This document shows positions 23,006 through 34,349 of a stretch of 64,000 nucleotides of DNA, in pieces (position 1 is the first letter of the stretch; every line of letters begins with the position of its first letter). The stretch is from the NCBI RefSeq assembly GCF_050003625.1, contig NC_134397.1, forward strand, positions 227,292,537 through 227,356,536, in the 5' to 3' direction. Below the pieces are notes generated by a model. It searched no databases. It was not told the DNA's origin and worked only from the letters and a program-made list of their open reading frames with translations. This stretch comes from Haematobia irritans. Its lineage: Eukaryota; Arthropoda; Insecta; Diptera; Muscidae. The translations under genes and the position numbers were made by a program.

Positions 23006-24528
23006 AAAAGATTCTTCGTAGTATGACGACAATAACAGTATTAGAATTGCGGAAATCGGAGACAACTGATGGAATATTAAAGGTAATTGATAGTCTTTCT
23101 ATCTCATATCATCTTATCTGTTTTCAATTTGAGGGATTTCAGTGATGACTATGACTTTTTTCAAGTTGAAGAAATCGGACATTTGTGATGTTCCGTGTCC
23201 TAGTCACAAAACTTTCGAGTCCTGTATACACCTCACATGATATTTTTATCCTGGAATTTCTCATATAACTCATATTTTCATCCAGTACATTTTCAATAAT
23301 CCGGATCTCTCAAGCAAAACAATTAATTTATTGACCAACACTATTAGTTTGGGGCCACACTGTGAGGCCACTCCTTGGTCAAAAACGTATACATTAAAGG
23401 CTGAGAGCAACCAGTCGCCTGCCAGCCTCAATTGAAGAAAAACATTGGAAGGCATTTAAAAAAAAAACTAATTTAGAAGTTGTTTGTTCACCTATTTCGT
23501 CGTGTTGAGTAATAAAATAAACAAACGTTTGTTTCATTTTTTTATGATTCGTTCATTTATCTGTCTAATATTACTTTTTTTCTACAAATTCTATCCTATT
23601 GACAAATCGTCATAGTCAATGGCCTAGCCGGCCTTTCTGCAATGACCAGCTTACGCTCCCTCTATGCGATAATGCGAAAGCCTAGAGCCAGCCCAAATTT
23701 TAACGCTCACTTGCTCGTTCGAGCGACAATGTAATGGCTTCGGACATGGAACTGGTGGTGGTGTGTCTACACTTTAAAGCGTCTATTGACTTTTTGCCAT
23801 AGTTCTCGTTGCCATTCGTTGAACTTCTATTTCTATTGGCTGAAGTTTTTAAAGATTTACTATGTCACATAAATTATTTAAATTGATAATAATGACAAAC
23901 CGATATGCGAGAACAACTCCAAAGTGTATAGACGGAATGGCCTGAAACGCATATCCATTGACATTAAAATTTTATTTTCATTACATTGTATTTACACTAG
24001 GTGCAAAGAGTGTGAAGAATTAAGAGAAACGAATTGAAACACCCAAAGAAAAACATTAAATGAACCTGAGATCTGAGAACATAGAAAAAATCCCAATTCA
24101 TAATGAAAGAAGGTTGTCATACTAATAGATAAGGTAAAATAGGTAAGGTTTTCTGTTGTTGACGACCAATAATTTGGGCAAATCGGATTAAAAAAGAGTC
24201 TAACTGTTTCCAATCCCATAAGTCAAAACTTCAGTACCAAATATTGTAAACATAAGATAATGTTTTAGTATAAACTAAATAAAGTATATTGTCCTTCCTT
24301 TTATTTCTGAATATTTAGCAACAGGTTTAAAAAAAATATTTGTGTTCAATGTTTATTGATCGATCAGGCTGTCTTTCCATCTACTTGCTATTTGCAAAAT
24401 TCTTTTTGGATTTTAACGAATATTTCTACAACTTAACATAAGGAAAAAAAACTCTGAAGTTTATAATAGCTACAATATATACAGGATATCTGACAAGCAG
24501 AATGGCAAAGTCAAACATGTATATTTGT
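23006..24528. other. Unique sequence with a GC-richer patch
   Basis: 23630-23790 is less AT-rich than its surroundings and partly complementary to 23890-23960 (TCTACACTTT against AAAGTGTATAGA), suggesting a decayed inverted-repeat element. No gene identified. Confidence 0.35.
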
Positions 24529-24536
24529 GTCCGATC

Positions 24537-25233
24537 CAGGGTTGGCATTTTGGTCCGATCGGACCAAAATTGGTCCAAAAAATTATTAATTTTTATATTT
24601 GATCCGATGGTCGGACCAATTGGAATTTGGTTGATTTTGGTCCATTTTCATCAAATCGGTAATTTTTTAAAAATTTTCTATAGAAATAAAATTTTGACAA
24701 AATTTTCTGTAGAAATAAATTTTGGACAAACATTTCTATGGAAATAAAATTTTAACTAAATTTTCTATAGAACTGAAATTTTAACAAAATTTTGTAGAGA
24801 AATAAACTTTAAAAAAAAAATTTTGTATAGATCCAAAATTATTCAAAAAATTTTTACAGGAAAAAAATTTTGTAAAAATTTTATATAGAAATAAACTTTT
24901 GCGATAATTTTCTATACAAATACAATTTTGACAAAGTATTCTAAAAAATAAAATTTTGACAAAGTATTCTAAAAAATAAAATTTTGACAAAATTTTCTAT
25001 AGAAATAAAATTTTGACAAAATTTTCTATAGAAATAAAATTTTGACGAAACTTTCTATAGAAACAAAATTTTAACAAAATTGTCTATAGAAATAATATTT
25101 TGATAAAATTTTAAAACATTTTAAATATTAAATGATATTAATTTAATTTGGACAAATGGTCCGCTAGGTACGAATTTTGGTGCAATTTCGGAAAAATTTT
25201 GGTCCAAAATAAAAATTCATTGTGACAACGCTG
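24537..25233. mobile_element. Non-autonomous hAT-type element carrying a 29-base array
   Basis: A perfect 8-bp direct repeat GTCCGATC flanks it at 24529-24536 and 25234-25241. The ends are CAGGGTTGGCA and, read inward from the right, CAGCGTTGTCA (9 of 11 match). An 8-bp target duplication with CAGNGTTG termini is the hAT pattern. Just inside the left end is the 16-base palindrome TGGTCCGATCGGACCA (24551-24566). The middle is a tandem array at about 24665-25110. No transposase is encoded. Confidence 0.8.
24665..25110. repeat. 29-base tandem array inside the hAT element
   Basis: About 15 diverged units of AAATAAAATTTTGACAAAAT plus TTTCTATAG. The same unit is found in family A elements. Confidence 0.8.
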
Positions 25234-25289
25234 GTCCGATCTAGTTGCATGTCCTACAATAAGTCCTTTGAGGTACCTCTCTGATAAAT

Positions 25290-25450
25290 GAGTTCTGCCC
25301 AATTCATGTTTAGCTCAATGACAGGAGACCTTTTTCTAAAGCAGAATCCAAATGTCATCACCATTACTGGCAGGGGATAAACCACCGCTTAATAACTTTT
25401 TGATGGTGGGGCGAAACTGCAATTGAATCTACGACCCTCTGCATGCATGG
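25290..25450 (-). repeat. Family J SINE fragment with tRNA-like head
   Basis: It contains CATGTTTAGCTCAATGACAG and ends with a diverged reverse tRNA-like segment, GAATCTACGACCCTCTGCAT. This links the J body to a tRNA-derived head on the minus strand. Confidence 0.4.
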
Positions 25451-25454
25451 CGAA

Positions 25455-25859
25455 GAAATTAACACGATACCATATCAAATTCAGCAAATGTGTTCTACAA
25501 TATTAATAGACTTTAAATTTAAGTCGGCTAATGCCCGGGGTGGAACACAATATTAGGAAGAAAATATGGGAAGCATTTAAATCTGAACCAATTTTGGAGC
25601 AACTTCGCAAAAGTGTATTTAGGATTTATCGGTCGATAGATATGTATAAGAAATAAAGGAAGATTTGAGTCACTTTTACAAGTTTTCGACTTAGCAGTGG
25701 CGATTTTATAAGGAAAATGTGCGTATTCTGGCCATTTTTGCTCAAATCGAAAAAACATATATATGGAAGTTATATCGAAATCTGAACCGATTTGAACCAA
25801 GCAAATTAGTGTAAAACTCTAAAAGGAGACGAGATAGACACAATGTGGCGCAGGGTATA
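25455..25859 (-). mobile_element. Family B fragment
   Basis: On the minus strand it starts TATACCCTGCGCCACATTG and lacks most of the GTCY core. It contains ATCTGAACCGATTTGAACC and truncates before the 3' hairpin. Confidence 0.5.
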
Positions 25860-25879
25860 AAAATCATTAAATCTTTATT

Positions 25880-26161
25880 TTACTCGATAGTACGGTCCAT
25901 AATTGAATATTTAAAGATTATTTCATGCAAATGTTGACCGCTACTGCGCTTCAAATGGTTCATCTTCATAGTCCAAGTTTGGCATAGTCTTTGCTCCATT
26001 TCGACCGGTATCTCACGAATAAATGCTTCAATGGCATGTCTATACAAACATGAGCTTAAACAAAGCCCCGCCAAAAATAGTCTAAAGGCGTTAAATCGCA
26101 CGATATAGGGGGTTTTGCATTTTGGCCAAGAAAAGTGATATAATCTCACGGTAGCGCTCAC
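25880..26161 (-). pseudogene. Mariner-type transposase C-terminal fossil
   Basis: The minus-strand frame contains IEAFIREIPVEM, then QRLCQTWTMKMNHLKR and GQHLHEIIFK. These match in order the conserved end of mariner-family transposases, where a bundle after the catalytic domain closes with a GGH/GQH-type motif. The first third of the frame does not align in register, showing a deletion or frameshift. The DNA-binding and catalytic segments are absent, so it is inactive. It lies between a B fragment and an E-related block. The assignment to the wider mariner family is firm; the subfamily is not. Confidence 0.6.
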
Positions 26162-26239
26162 TATTTGCAGTTTCGATTCGCATTATCTTTGAAGAACTAC
26201 AGTCCATCACCAGCCCCTTAAACGGCACTAAACTACGAC

Positions 26240-26830
26240 TTTTTATGGATGCACACGCAAAAAAAATAATTCGAACCGCGGACCATGCACTTTGTAAGCC
26301 AACACACTAACCACTGAGCTATGTACCTGTTATGGTCGTCAACAGATAATAATCCATATAAGTTATATATATATAGCATAGCTTGCGGCACCCACGAACC
26401 GAATAAACAAAGTTTATTTAACAGAAACAAACATTTAGTTTGGCACCGTGGAACAGTGGTTGCTACGTCCGACTTGTATGCCAAGGGTTGTCGGTTCGAT
26501 CCCTGCTTCGACCAAAGTTTTTTTTTAAATATATTCCAGATATGTTCGGAAGATTCCGAAAAAATGTTGAACATTACATTGTACTATATTAAATTTTGAA
26601 TTGTAAAATGTGTCTTATTAAAAACCTAAAGTCAGAAAAGAACAGTGTTTGATACGAAATGGACTGTGTTGTTGTTTCAAAAATTTTATTGAAAAAATAA
26701 AAATTTTGTAACAAACGAATTTTTTTGGTGATAAAAGTTTAAAATTTTCGAAGCAATTAAAAAAAACTCTAACAAAAGAAAAACGCTTTCGGTACACGTT
26801 TTCCAAACTTTTTTTCTTTGCGTGCATTTT
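26240..26830. mobile_element. Family E-related block with divergent tRNA-like pair
   Basis: A minus module lies at 26268-26330 (reverse of CTCAGTGGTTAGTGTGTTGG) and a plus module at 26440-26514 (B-box GGTTCGATCCC). Their spacing and intervening TATATATAGCATAG match the copy at 6697-6952. The right side continues with GAAATGGACTGTGTT as in the long E form. Terminal ends were not located. Confidence 0.5.
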
Positions 26831-26949
26831 TATATCTGAAAAAAATTAGCTAATAAGAAAGATTATACAACTTTAGTTTTAGGATACGCAGTGTACACAA
26901 TATAAAGGACATTTTTTTTAACAATGAAATTTCATTAAAAGAAAGTCAG

Positions 26950-27330
26950 TATCATTTGTTGTTTTCATCTCAGCTTAAAAACCATTGCGTTGACTAAACT
27001 ACAAGAGTAGCTTAACCAATGGAGGAAAATAATGTTTGTTGGATGGACGCACGTTTCGGAATTACCACATTCCTCATCTGCATCCTCTATCAACCAATTA
27101 TCAGAAAAAATTCTGGTAGTTCACCAAACCCAAAGTGAACCACATTTGACCCTTCCGAATAAAGATTTATGATATTCGGCTTTTGCCGAAATAAATCTTT
27201 GTACAAACATTTCTCTTTTCCTTTGCCAATTTCAAATCATCGATTTGAGTGCAGTTGGCTGGGTTTCGTTTTGTTTTGTTATTGTTGGTTTGTACTTCAA
27301 TCATATTTGTTGTTTTGATCCCAGCTTAAG
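26950..27330. repeat. Family I repeat, reverse copy
   Basis: It contains TTGACTAAACTACAAGAGTA, GCTTAACCAATGG and CACATTCCTCATCTGCATCC, which are the reverse of 3740-4080. Confidence 0.45.
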
Positions 27331-27717
27331 GGAATCTATGGCTCGGAACCAATGCCAAACTCTTTAAGAAAAGGTCAAAGTCTTTGCATTCAAGTATAGC
27401 TTTTGCAATGCTGATCTTCACTTCAATATCGACAATTCTACTTTTGAACTTTTGGGATCAGAAGACCACGCATTTGGATAATAAAATTCATATGCGTTGT
27501 TCGTTTGTAAGACGATTCATGGTTAAAATATAGACCAAACTGAAGATGAACAGCTGTTTAAACCAATGTTGTCAAAAGATAAAGGTAATGGTCATGTAAT
27601 GTGGGTGCTACAATCTCCGTCACATTCTTATACAAATCAAATTATGATCCATATTACCTCAACGAAATATGAAGCAAGATACATAAAGAAATATTTTCTT
27701 AATATTGCACTGTTAGA

Positions 27718-28876
27718 AAAATATGTTTTTCATATGTTCCGATATAAACAAAATGTGTTTTGGGCACAATTTTTAAACACAATATATTTAAGTGCAAACA
27801 TGTAATGTTCCTAAGCTAACATTAAATGTTTGGGACACATATGTTAATATGCTAGAATATATTTTGTTTGGGGCATGAATGTTTTATAAAAATAATATGT
27901 GTGAATGTAAACATATATAAATTTACAAATTTCGAGTAAAAATATATATGTTGTGATATTTTATTCAGAGAACGACAGAAAGATAGTATAGAGAAAGAAA
28001 TAGAGATGGAAACCAGGAGGGTTGACGAAAGATGTCAACATAACACAGCAAGAGAATGTAAAGAGAGCAATTTCTGTGAAACCGCTTGTGTGTTGTTTCG
28101 GAAAACTGTTTTATGATAAGGCCAAAAATTTGATATACTTAAGTCTAAATATTATTTAATTTGAATATTAGGATGAGTATTCGGAGTAAAGAGAATAGAC
28201 ATTCGGAACCAAGAGAATAGACATTTGAAAATAAAAACAGCGTGTGTTTTCGTTTTGAGAGCAGCATTTTATGTATGGGTGGGTGGACATGTGTTTCGTT
28301 TATCATTTTGGCATTATGGGCACAATTTTTTTTTCTTGGTTCGTGAAAAGAAATCGGAACGTATGCTAACCACTTCTCCACGTGGCCAACAAATGTATGT
28401 TTCTGTTAAATAATGTTATGTTTGCATGGGCTCGTGAGCGCTGCAAACTATGCTATATAAATGTAACTTATAACGATAATTGTCTATTGGTGACTATAAC
28501 AGCTACGTAGCCCAGTGGTAGTGTGTTGGCTTACAAATTGCATGGTTCCCGGTTCGATTCTCCGTCCACGCGAAAGGTAAAATTTAAAAAAATTATAAAA
28601 TTGAGTAATTTCTTCAACATTATTTGTATTACAGAAAAAGGTGCCAAGAACTAAAAATTTCGTGGAAGTGAAAATTATGTGAGAGAATGAGCACAATCTT
28701 CTTGGGGAGAAAATTCTTCCAAGCATATAATATTTTTGGGCTCAAAATGCTTCCAAACATATAATATGTTCACATAAAACAAACATAATAATGTTTCGGC
28801 AATATCCAATAATATATGTGCTTCCTGCAAAATATGTTTGGAACATATGTTAGAGAAGCGATTTTTTTTGAGGGTG
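27718..28876 (-). mobile_element. Family E element (long form), reverse copy
   Basis: It starts CACTGTTAGAAAAATATG and ends AGCGATTTTTTTTGAGGGTG. The order is the reverse of 6392-7746. One tRNA-like module is intact at 28499-28571; the other is reduced to 28355-28391. The flanks are TG on both sides, possibly the target duplication. Confidence 0.6.
28499..28571 (+). repeat. tRNA-like module of element E
   Basis: The A-box TAGCCCAGTGGTAG is at 28508-28521 and the B-box GGTTCGATTC at 28551-28560. It is the counterpart of the minus module at 6697-6766. Confidence 0.6.
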
Positions 28877-30329
28877 TGGGTGTTTATAGTTTAGGATTTA
28901 AATTGTTGATTTAAATATAAAGATAAAATAGGAATATAATGAGTTTCAATTTTATATTCTTTTCCATTCCAGTCAGTAGTTAAAACTTTGCACATTCACA
29001 CTGTTTCGATTCCAACATACTGCCATGATTAGAATGATTTTCCCAATATGCATTTTATTGAAAAAATAAATAAAAAGTCATACTGTAAGTCATGTTCAAA
29101 AAAATTAACCAATTTTTGGATTTTCCCATATTGTATCTTTTAAGAGCTCATCAAATGTCATTGCCGATGATATTTGCTAATTGTCACTTTGCAAAATCAC
29201 GATAAATGAAAATATTCATTTCAAACACTTTAATAAAATGTGGGTCATTTCAAAATCAATTAAATGTAAATATTATTTTTAGATGTAAACTCAGGCTTAT
29301 ACAATTTCAAAAGAAAAAAGATTATCGCTCCACCTACGTTTGTATTAATCTATGTACAACAATGTGAACTACATGCTGTGCACAATATTATCTAAGTAAT
29401 CCGATCAATATTCTATAAACACTACTATGTTATTAATCATAACAATTATGAACCTGTTCTTGTTCGTTTCGTTTTTTTGGTAACTCAAATTTATGTAACG
29501 CACTGTACCACAATCCCAACATCATAGTTGATATTTTGTGAAAGGTGCTTTGAAAAGATCTTATTTGTGAATTTAATTATTTATGGCATTTTTTTTTCAT
29601 GCGTATCTGCATGAACAAAAAAAGAGCGAAGACAAAACACTCCACCAAGTGCATAAAGCCATTAGAGAACACACGATTTTGTCGTTATGGGCACTGGCAA
29701 TGGAACCGCTAATTTATGCATGGTCTAAGACATGAGCTGCTGTTAATTGCAAATATTTGTTCATAAGGTGCTGTTTTGGAAAATTCTTTAGGCCCAACAA
29801 CAATGCAGTGGTTTGGTGCAGCATTGCATTCAATGTTTATTTTCACAAATGACCTAAATTTGAAAGTCTATACTTAAAGAGAAGTAGAGTCTATAAATTT
29901 CAAGGAAAAATTTGTGTTTTCCATATTGCAAAGACAAAGTACTAAACCTTCGGTTTCATCTCAAAACAATTTCGGACACCAAATTATAAATTATTAAAAT
30001 TCTTGGAAAATCCAACAATGACCGTCAAAAATAACAAACCAAACTGCATACCACATATTTTGATAGATGATGGTTTCCATCCCCATTGTCCACTACATCA
30101 AATCGACTGCAGTAAAGGGTCTAGGTTGAGAAAACAAAACTGCCTTCCAATTCATGGATTTTAATGAGAAATCGACATCGGAATATTATATAAATTCCTG
30201 TTGTGAAAATAAAATACCAATTTTGTTGATAACCCTAAGGGGGAGGGATTTTCCCTTTGTTTCATTTTTTATAACATAATTGGAATTAATCCTTTTTTGA
30301 TTGAAATTGCAGGTAAACTGCCGATTTTT
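28877..30329. other. Unique AT-rich sequence
   Basis: No open frame with splice support. 29640-29850 is somewhat less AT-rich and free of local repeats. Confidence 0.35.
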
Positions 30330-31190
30330 TATACCCTCCACCATAGGATGGGAGGTATCTTGAAACTTGGCACAATGTTATTTATGTAGGTCGGATGGTA
30401 TTGACAAAGGGCCATATCGGTCCACTTTTACGTATAGCCCCCATATAAACGGACCCCAGATGTATTTTTTAACAGATATAAAATTCAAATAAAAATTGGA
30501 ACGCAATTATATAATACCAGCAAAAATGTTTTTTTTTGGGTCCGGACGCAGAATCTATGAGTTTAACATGGGCTTGTCGTAGGAAGGATGTCCACTATCT
30601 CAACAACTTTTTGAATCGCTTTTTAAGGTGTGATCCGAATTCATTGTTTTAAATGTGAATTTAAAAAATTTCATATTTTGACAAATAAATTTTTTTATGA
30701 TTTTTAATGTTTGTCTGAAACGTTTGAGATCAAATAATAGCAATAGCCATTTTTTGAAATGGATATGGCATTTTTTTAGATAAAACTTAAATAACTTGTA
30801 CCATTTTATTAATTCTTACTCTGGTTTTAATCTATTTAAACAAAAAAAAAAATAAATTACCCATTAACAATATAAAAAACGAGTTACAAGAAATTGAATT
30901 AAAAGTACTTCATGTGTAGGTAAAATGAAGAACATCTTTGGGAGGATATTTTGGGATGAGCTTTTAAAGTTGTGCCTTTAGAACAACTTCCAAATGCTAA
31001 CAAAATTTACTCATCTTCCAACATGTACCAAAACCAAGTTGGGAAAGTTGGGCCAGGCCGAATCATATGTGCCTTCCACCATGGATTGATCACAAAGTTT
31101 TACTAAGAGCTGTCATCCACAATGGACGCTATATATAATTATGGACTAATATTTGCATGGTTGTTAGAGCAAGGCAAGGCAATCCTCATA
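30330..31190 (+). mobile_element. Mosaic of truncated A and H elements
   Basis: A 5' piece of A (30330-30472, TATACCCTCCACCATAGG, core deleted) is followed by an H right arm (30495-31020). After that come scrambled A 3' pieces (GGCCAGGCCGAATC near 31053) and a 153-unit remnant near 31125-31170. Confidence 0.5.
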
Positions 31191-31489
31191 GCCTTTTAAA
31201 TACCGGGATAGGGCAACCCTAGTGGTGCAATTTCTCAATTGCTCAAAAAAGGCTCATGTCGATAGTTCGAAATACAATTCCCAAAAATACGATCACGGTG
31301 CTTCGAAACACGTCTACACCTAAGGAATGAATACAATTGCCTCCAAGTTCCCGATCCAAATAAAACACTTTACTCTAGGAGGTGATCACATTACTTTTCT
31401 GTATGACATAGTCATAGGTGAAAGTACAAAAGTAAACAGCAGTAGAAAGTTAGAAGCTTGAAGAAGCGGTTGATGCGTTCTTAACGCAT

Positions 31490-31915
31490 CCATCAAAAAA
31501 AGTAGTGGAAATATTATTTTTGAATCCGGAAGTGGTGCAAAAGTGTCCCAGAAGCGCTGAATTTAACATGGGTTTGTCATAGAACGAATGTCCGTCATTT
31601 CAATAGCTGTTGCACTGAATTTGCAGCACTTCTGAAGGGGTTTTTGACGTAAATTAAAAAAATTTCTAATATTTTGCCACATAAATATTTTTTTATGATT
31701 ATTAAGGCATTGGAATGCTTGTTTGAATTTTTCTAGAATGGAATTAGCAAATTTAAAATTACCCATTAAAAATATGAAAAAAAAAACTATTTATAAAAAA
31801 ATAGAACTAGAAGAACTTCCTGTGTAAAGAACATCCTTGGAAGGACATTTTGGGAAGTGCTTTTAAATTTGTACCTTTAGAGCAATTTCCAATTTTTTTT
31901 TTTTTGCTGGCATGT
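31490..31915 (-). mobile_element. Family H arm
   Basis: It begins in GTAGTGGAAATATTATTTTT with the AAAGTGTCCCAGAAGCG variant. It contains GCACTTCTGAAGGGG and ends in a T run followed by GCTGGC. Confidence 0.5.
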
Positions 31916-32276
31916 TTTGGAGATACCTCAATCTGAGTGGCTAAGGTGCTTGGACAATTGGTTTAAATGCAAGTGTATAGATGTTAACCCTTAACCCTCT
32001 GAAAAAAATATATAATATGCAAAATGGTAAAAAACAATATCTACATAGCACATTTTTCGAACAGAAACGGATGAAATTTGCTCTTCCACGAGACTATGGA
32101 AATTCCGTATGGGGGTCGGTTTATATGGATGCTATATATAAAGAGATCCGATATGACCCATTTTATAGCAAAAATTTGTGGTTATCATATTACTTCTCTG
32201 CGTGTATCTTCCCAGCAAAAAATACTTCAGCAGTAAGAGTTTAGTTGCGTTTTTTGGTATACAATAAAGTAGGCAG

Positions 32277-32382
32277 TGCATCCACACTGCATGAATCGGT
32301 GGCAATAACGTAAACGAGTAATCAAATTAGTCTATGATCATTCGTTTACGTTATTGCAACCAATTCATGCAGTATAGATGCA
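32277..32382 (-). ncRNA. Candidate structured RNA hairpin (miRNA-precursor-like)
   Basis: Two 40-base arms (32277-32316 and 32343-32382) are inverted copies with 36 of 40 positions matching and a 26-base loop. On the minus-strand transcript three of the four mismatches become G-U pairs, leaving one unpaired position. Size and shape fit a pre-miRNA, but a small decayed foldback element would look similar. No known miRNA is recognised. Confidence 0.3.
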
Positions 32383-32638
32383 TGTAAGGTAGTGCTGTTT
32401 TCCTTCACACCAACAATGCTATACTCAAGATTATATATCACTTCTGGGCAATATTTCTATTAAAATGAGCAATTATATCAGCACTATGTAGAAGCTGCTC
32501 TAAATCGGGACATCGCCCATAAAAATCAGAGCTGATTCGTTTGTTTTGTAACAATTGGCACTGCCTCTCTCCCTTACAATCCTGCTGAAATAGTGCTCAA
32601 TTTTTTTCTGGGATGTTACACATGCGCAGGTTACACTA

Positions 32639-33919
32639 AAGGGTGATACGGTCAAAATTTGGTCAATATAAACTTGACGTATTTCTTTCAATTTTGCATT
32701 TAAAAAACCTGAACACCCCTCATTTTGAAGGTGTGTGTGTAGAATGTTGCTCCTTTTTTGATTTTAGAATTCACTCTTCAGTTGTCAAAATGCCGTCCAA
32801 GCAAGAAGAGCAGCGTATCAAAATTTTGCTCGCGCATCGCGAAAATCCGAGCTACTCGCACGCAAAGCTGGCAAAATCGCTAAAAGTTGTCAAATCAACC
32901 GTTACAAATGTAATTAAAGAGTTTGGGGAACGTTTGTCGACAGCCAGGAAGTCTGGATCGGGGGGAAATCGAAAACCGGAAGCCACTGAGACGACAAAGA
33001 GAGTTGCCGGTAGTTTCAAGCGAAACCCTAACCTCTCTCTCCGAGATGCCGCAAATAAGCTGGGTGTATCGTCTACAACCGTGCATCGAGCCAAAAAACG
33101 AGCCGGACTATCGACTTACAAGAAGGTAGTGACTCCAAATCGCCATGATAAACAGAATACGACGGCCAAAGCGCGATCCCGGAGGCTGTACACGACGATG
33201 CTGACGAAGTTTGACTGCGTGGTAATGGACGACGAAACCAACGTCAAAGCCGACTACAAGCAGCTTCCGGGACAGGAGTTTTATACGGCAAAAGGAAGGG
33301 GAAAGGTAGCAGATATTTTCAAGCACATAAAACTGTCAAAGTTCGCAAAGAAATATCTGGTTTGGCAAGCCATCTGTACCTGTGGCTTGAAAAGCAGCAT
33401 TTTCATAGCTTCCGGGACTGTCAACCAAGAAATTTACGTGAAAGAGTGTTTGAATAAACGTCTGCTGCCTTTCCTGAAGAAACACGGTTGTTCCGTACTG
33501 TTTTGGACGGATTTGGCATCTTGCCATTACGGTAAAAAGGTCATGGAGTGGTAGGCCGCCAACAACGTGCAGGTGGTTCCCAAGGACAAGAACCCTCCCA
33601 ACACGCCAGAGCTCCGCCCAATTGAGAAATACTGGGCTATTGTCAAGCGGAACCTAAAGAAGACCAAAAAAACTGCTAAGGACGAACAGCAGTTCAAGGC
33701 AAACTGGCTTTCTGCGGCGAAGAAGGTGGACAAGGTGGCTGTACAAAATCTGATGGCAGGTGTCAAGCGTGAGGCCCGGCAATTCGGATTTGGAATAGCG
33801 AAAGCCTAACTGAATATTTTTCCTAAATTTTATACTAATTGAATTTGAAAAAGAAATTTAATTTGATTTCACCGATTTACAGCGTTTTCCCTTGACCAAA
33901 TTTTGACCGTATCACCCTT
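32639..33919 (+). mobile_element. Mariner-superfamily element of DD37E type, structurally complete
   Basis: The 1281-bp element has perfect 28-base terminal inverted repeats at 32639-32666 and 33892-33919, beginning AAGGGTGATACGGTCAAAAT, flanked by TA at 32637-32638 and 33920-33921. It is far less AT-rich than its surroundings. Identical ends and a transposase with a single defect indicate a recent insertion. The family with 37 residues between the second and third catalytic residues was first described in mosquitoes (ITmD37E). Confidence 0.9.
32790..33809 (+). pseudogene. DD37E mariner transposase, broken by one nonsense codon
   Basis: The ATG at 32790 (MPSKQEEQRIKILLAHRENP) is preferred over an in-frame ATG in the left inverted repeat, because the N-terminal helix-turn-helix begins here. 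Residues 1-110 form two helix-turn-helix units (SHAKLAKSLKVVKSTVTNVI, then LSLRDAANKLGVSSTTVHRA), which bind the inverted repeats. The catalytic triad is D148 in VVMDDET, D241 in FWTDLASCHYG and E279 in PELRPIEKYW. Exactly 37 residues separate the last two. TAG at 33552-33554 replaces codon 255; the same frame then runs to the true TAA at 33807-33809, giving 339 codons, the family's usual size. The stop lies between D241 and E279, so the product cannot cut DNA. The unbroken remainder suggests the stop is young. Unless it is read through or a sequencing error, the copy is inactive. Confidence 0.9.
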
Positions 33920-33984
33920 TAACTAATGATCGTATAGCGTCATCAAAGTCAACCCAGGGACTTTTCAATAAGATTGTTACGTTA

Positions 33985-34110
33985 TGTTAGGTTAGGTGGC
34001 AGCCCGATGTATCAGCCTCCCCTAGACTATTCAGTCCATTGTGATGCCACAGTGGTGAACTTTTCTTTTATCACTGAGTGCCGCCCGATTCAATGTTAAG
34101 CTCAATGACA
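33985..34110 (-). repeat. Family J SINE fragment
   Basis: It reads GTTAGGTTAGGTGGCAGCCC, then CAGTCCATTGTGATGCCACA and GAGTGCCGCCCGATTC on the plus strand. The SINE sense strand is probably minus, with a CCTAACC tail. Confidence 0.6.
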
Positions 34111-34301
34111 ATAAGATTGTTATACTTTAGCTTGATTTAAATATCTTAAAATGGGCTTGAAATGTATGCAAACTCTTCAGATTCGAATCAAATTTGTGGT
34201 AAGTCCAAATGACGAGCGGTTCACGAACAAATGTGTATTGGAGAAGACCAAGGCAAGAATTAAGAATCAAGAATACGAAAAAAACAAACGATAATACTTA
34301 C

Positions 34302-34349
34302 AACATGTGAACTAAATTTTTTATGCTTTAGTTTTAGATTTCGACATAC
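34302..34349 (-). CDS. Candidate first coding exon for the gene at 5534
   Basis: On the minus strand TTGTTAATTACAG precedes 34349 (acceptor) and GTAAGTATT follows 34302 (donor). The 48-base exon ends ATG TT. Joined to the exon at 5707 it would read ATG TTA ATA TTT, giving MLIFLLAIALLAPCLIQA. That is an 18-residue signal peptide with a start Met directly before the hydrophobic core and cleavage expected before QFHHFG. The phase is right and no nearer minus-strand donor gave an equally good start. Against it: the intron would be 28.6 kb, another ATG (followed by TCG) lies upstream in the same exon, and chance agreement of a 5-base coding tail is not rare. Treat as a hypothesis. Confidence 0.3.

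Noticed and set aside
26321..26599. 92-codon plus frame and 113-codon minus frame
   Set aside because: They run through the tRNA-like pair of an E-related repeat; no independent coding signal.
32852..33766. Several 60-80-codon frames on the minus strand and in a second plus frame
   Set aside because: They overlap the mariner transposase frame and are shadows caused by its lower AT content.
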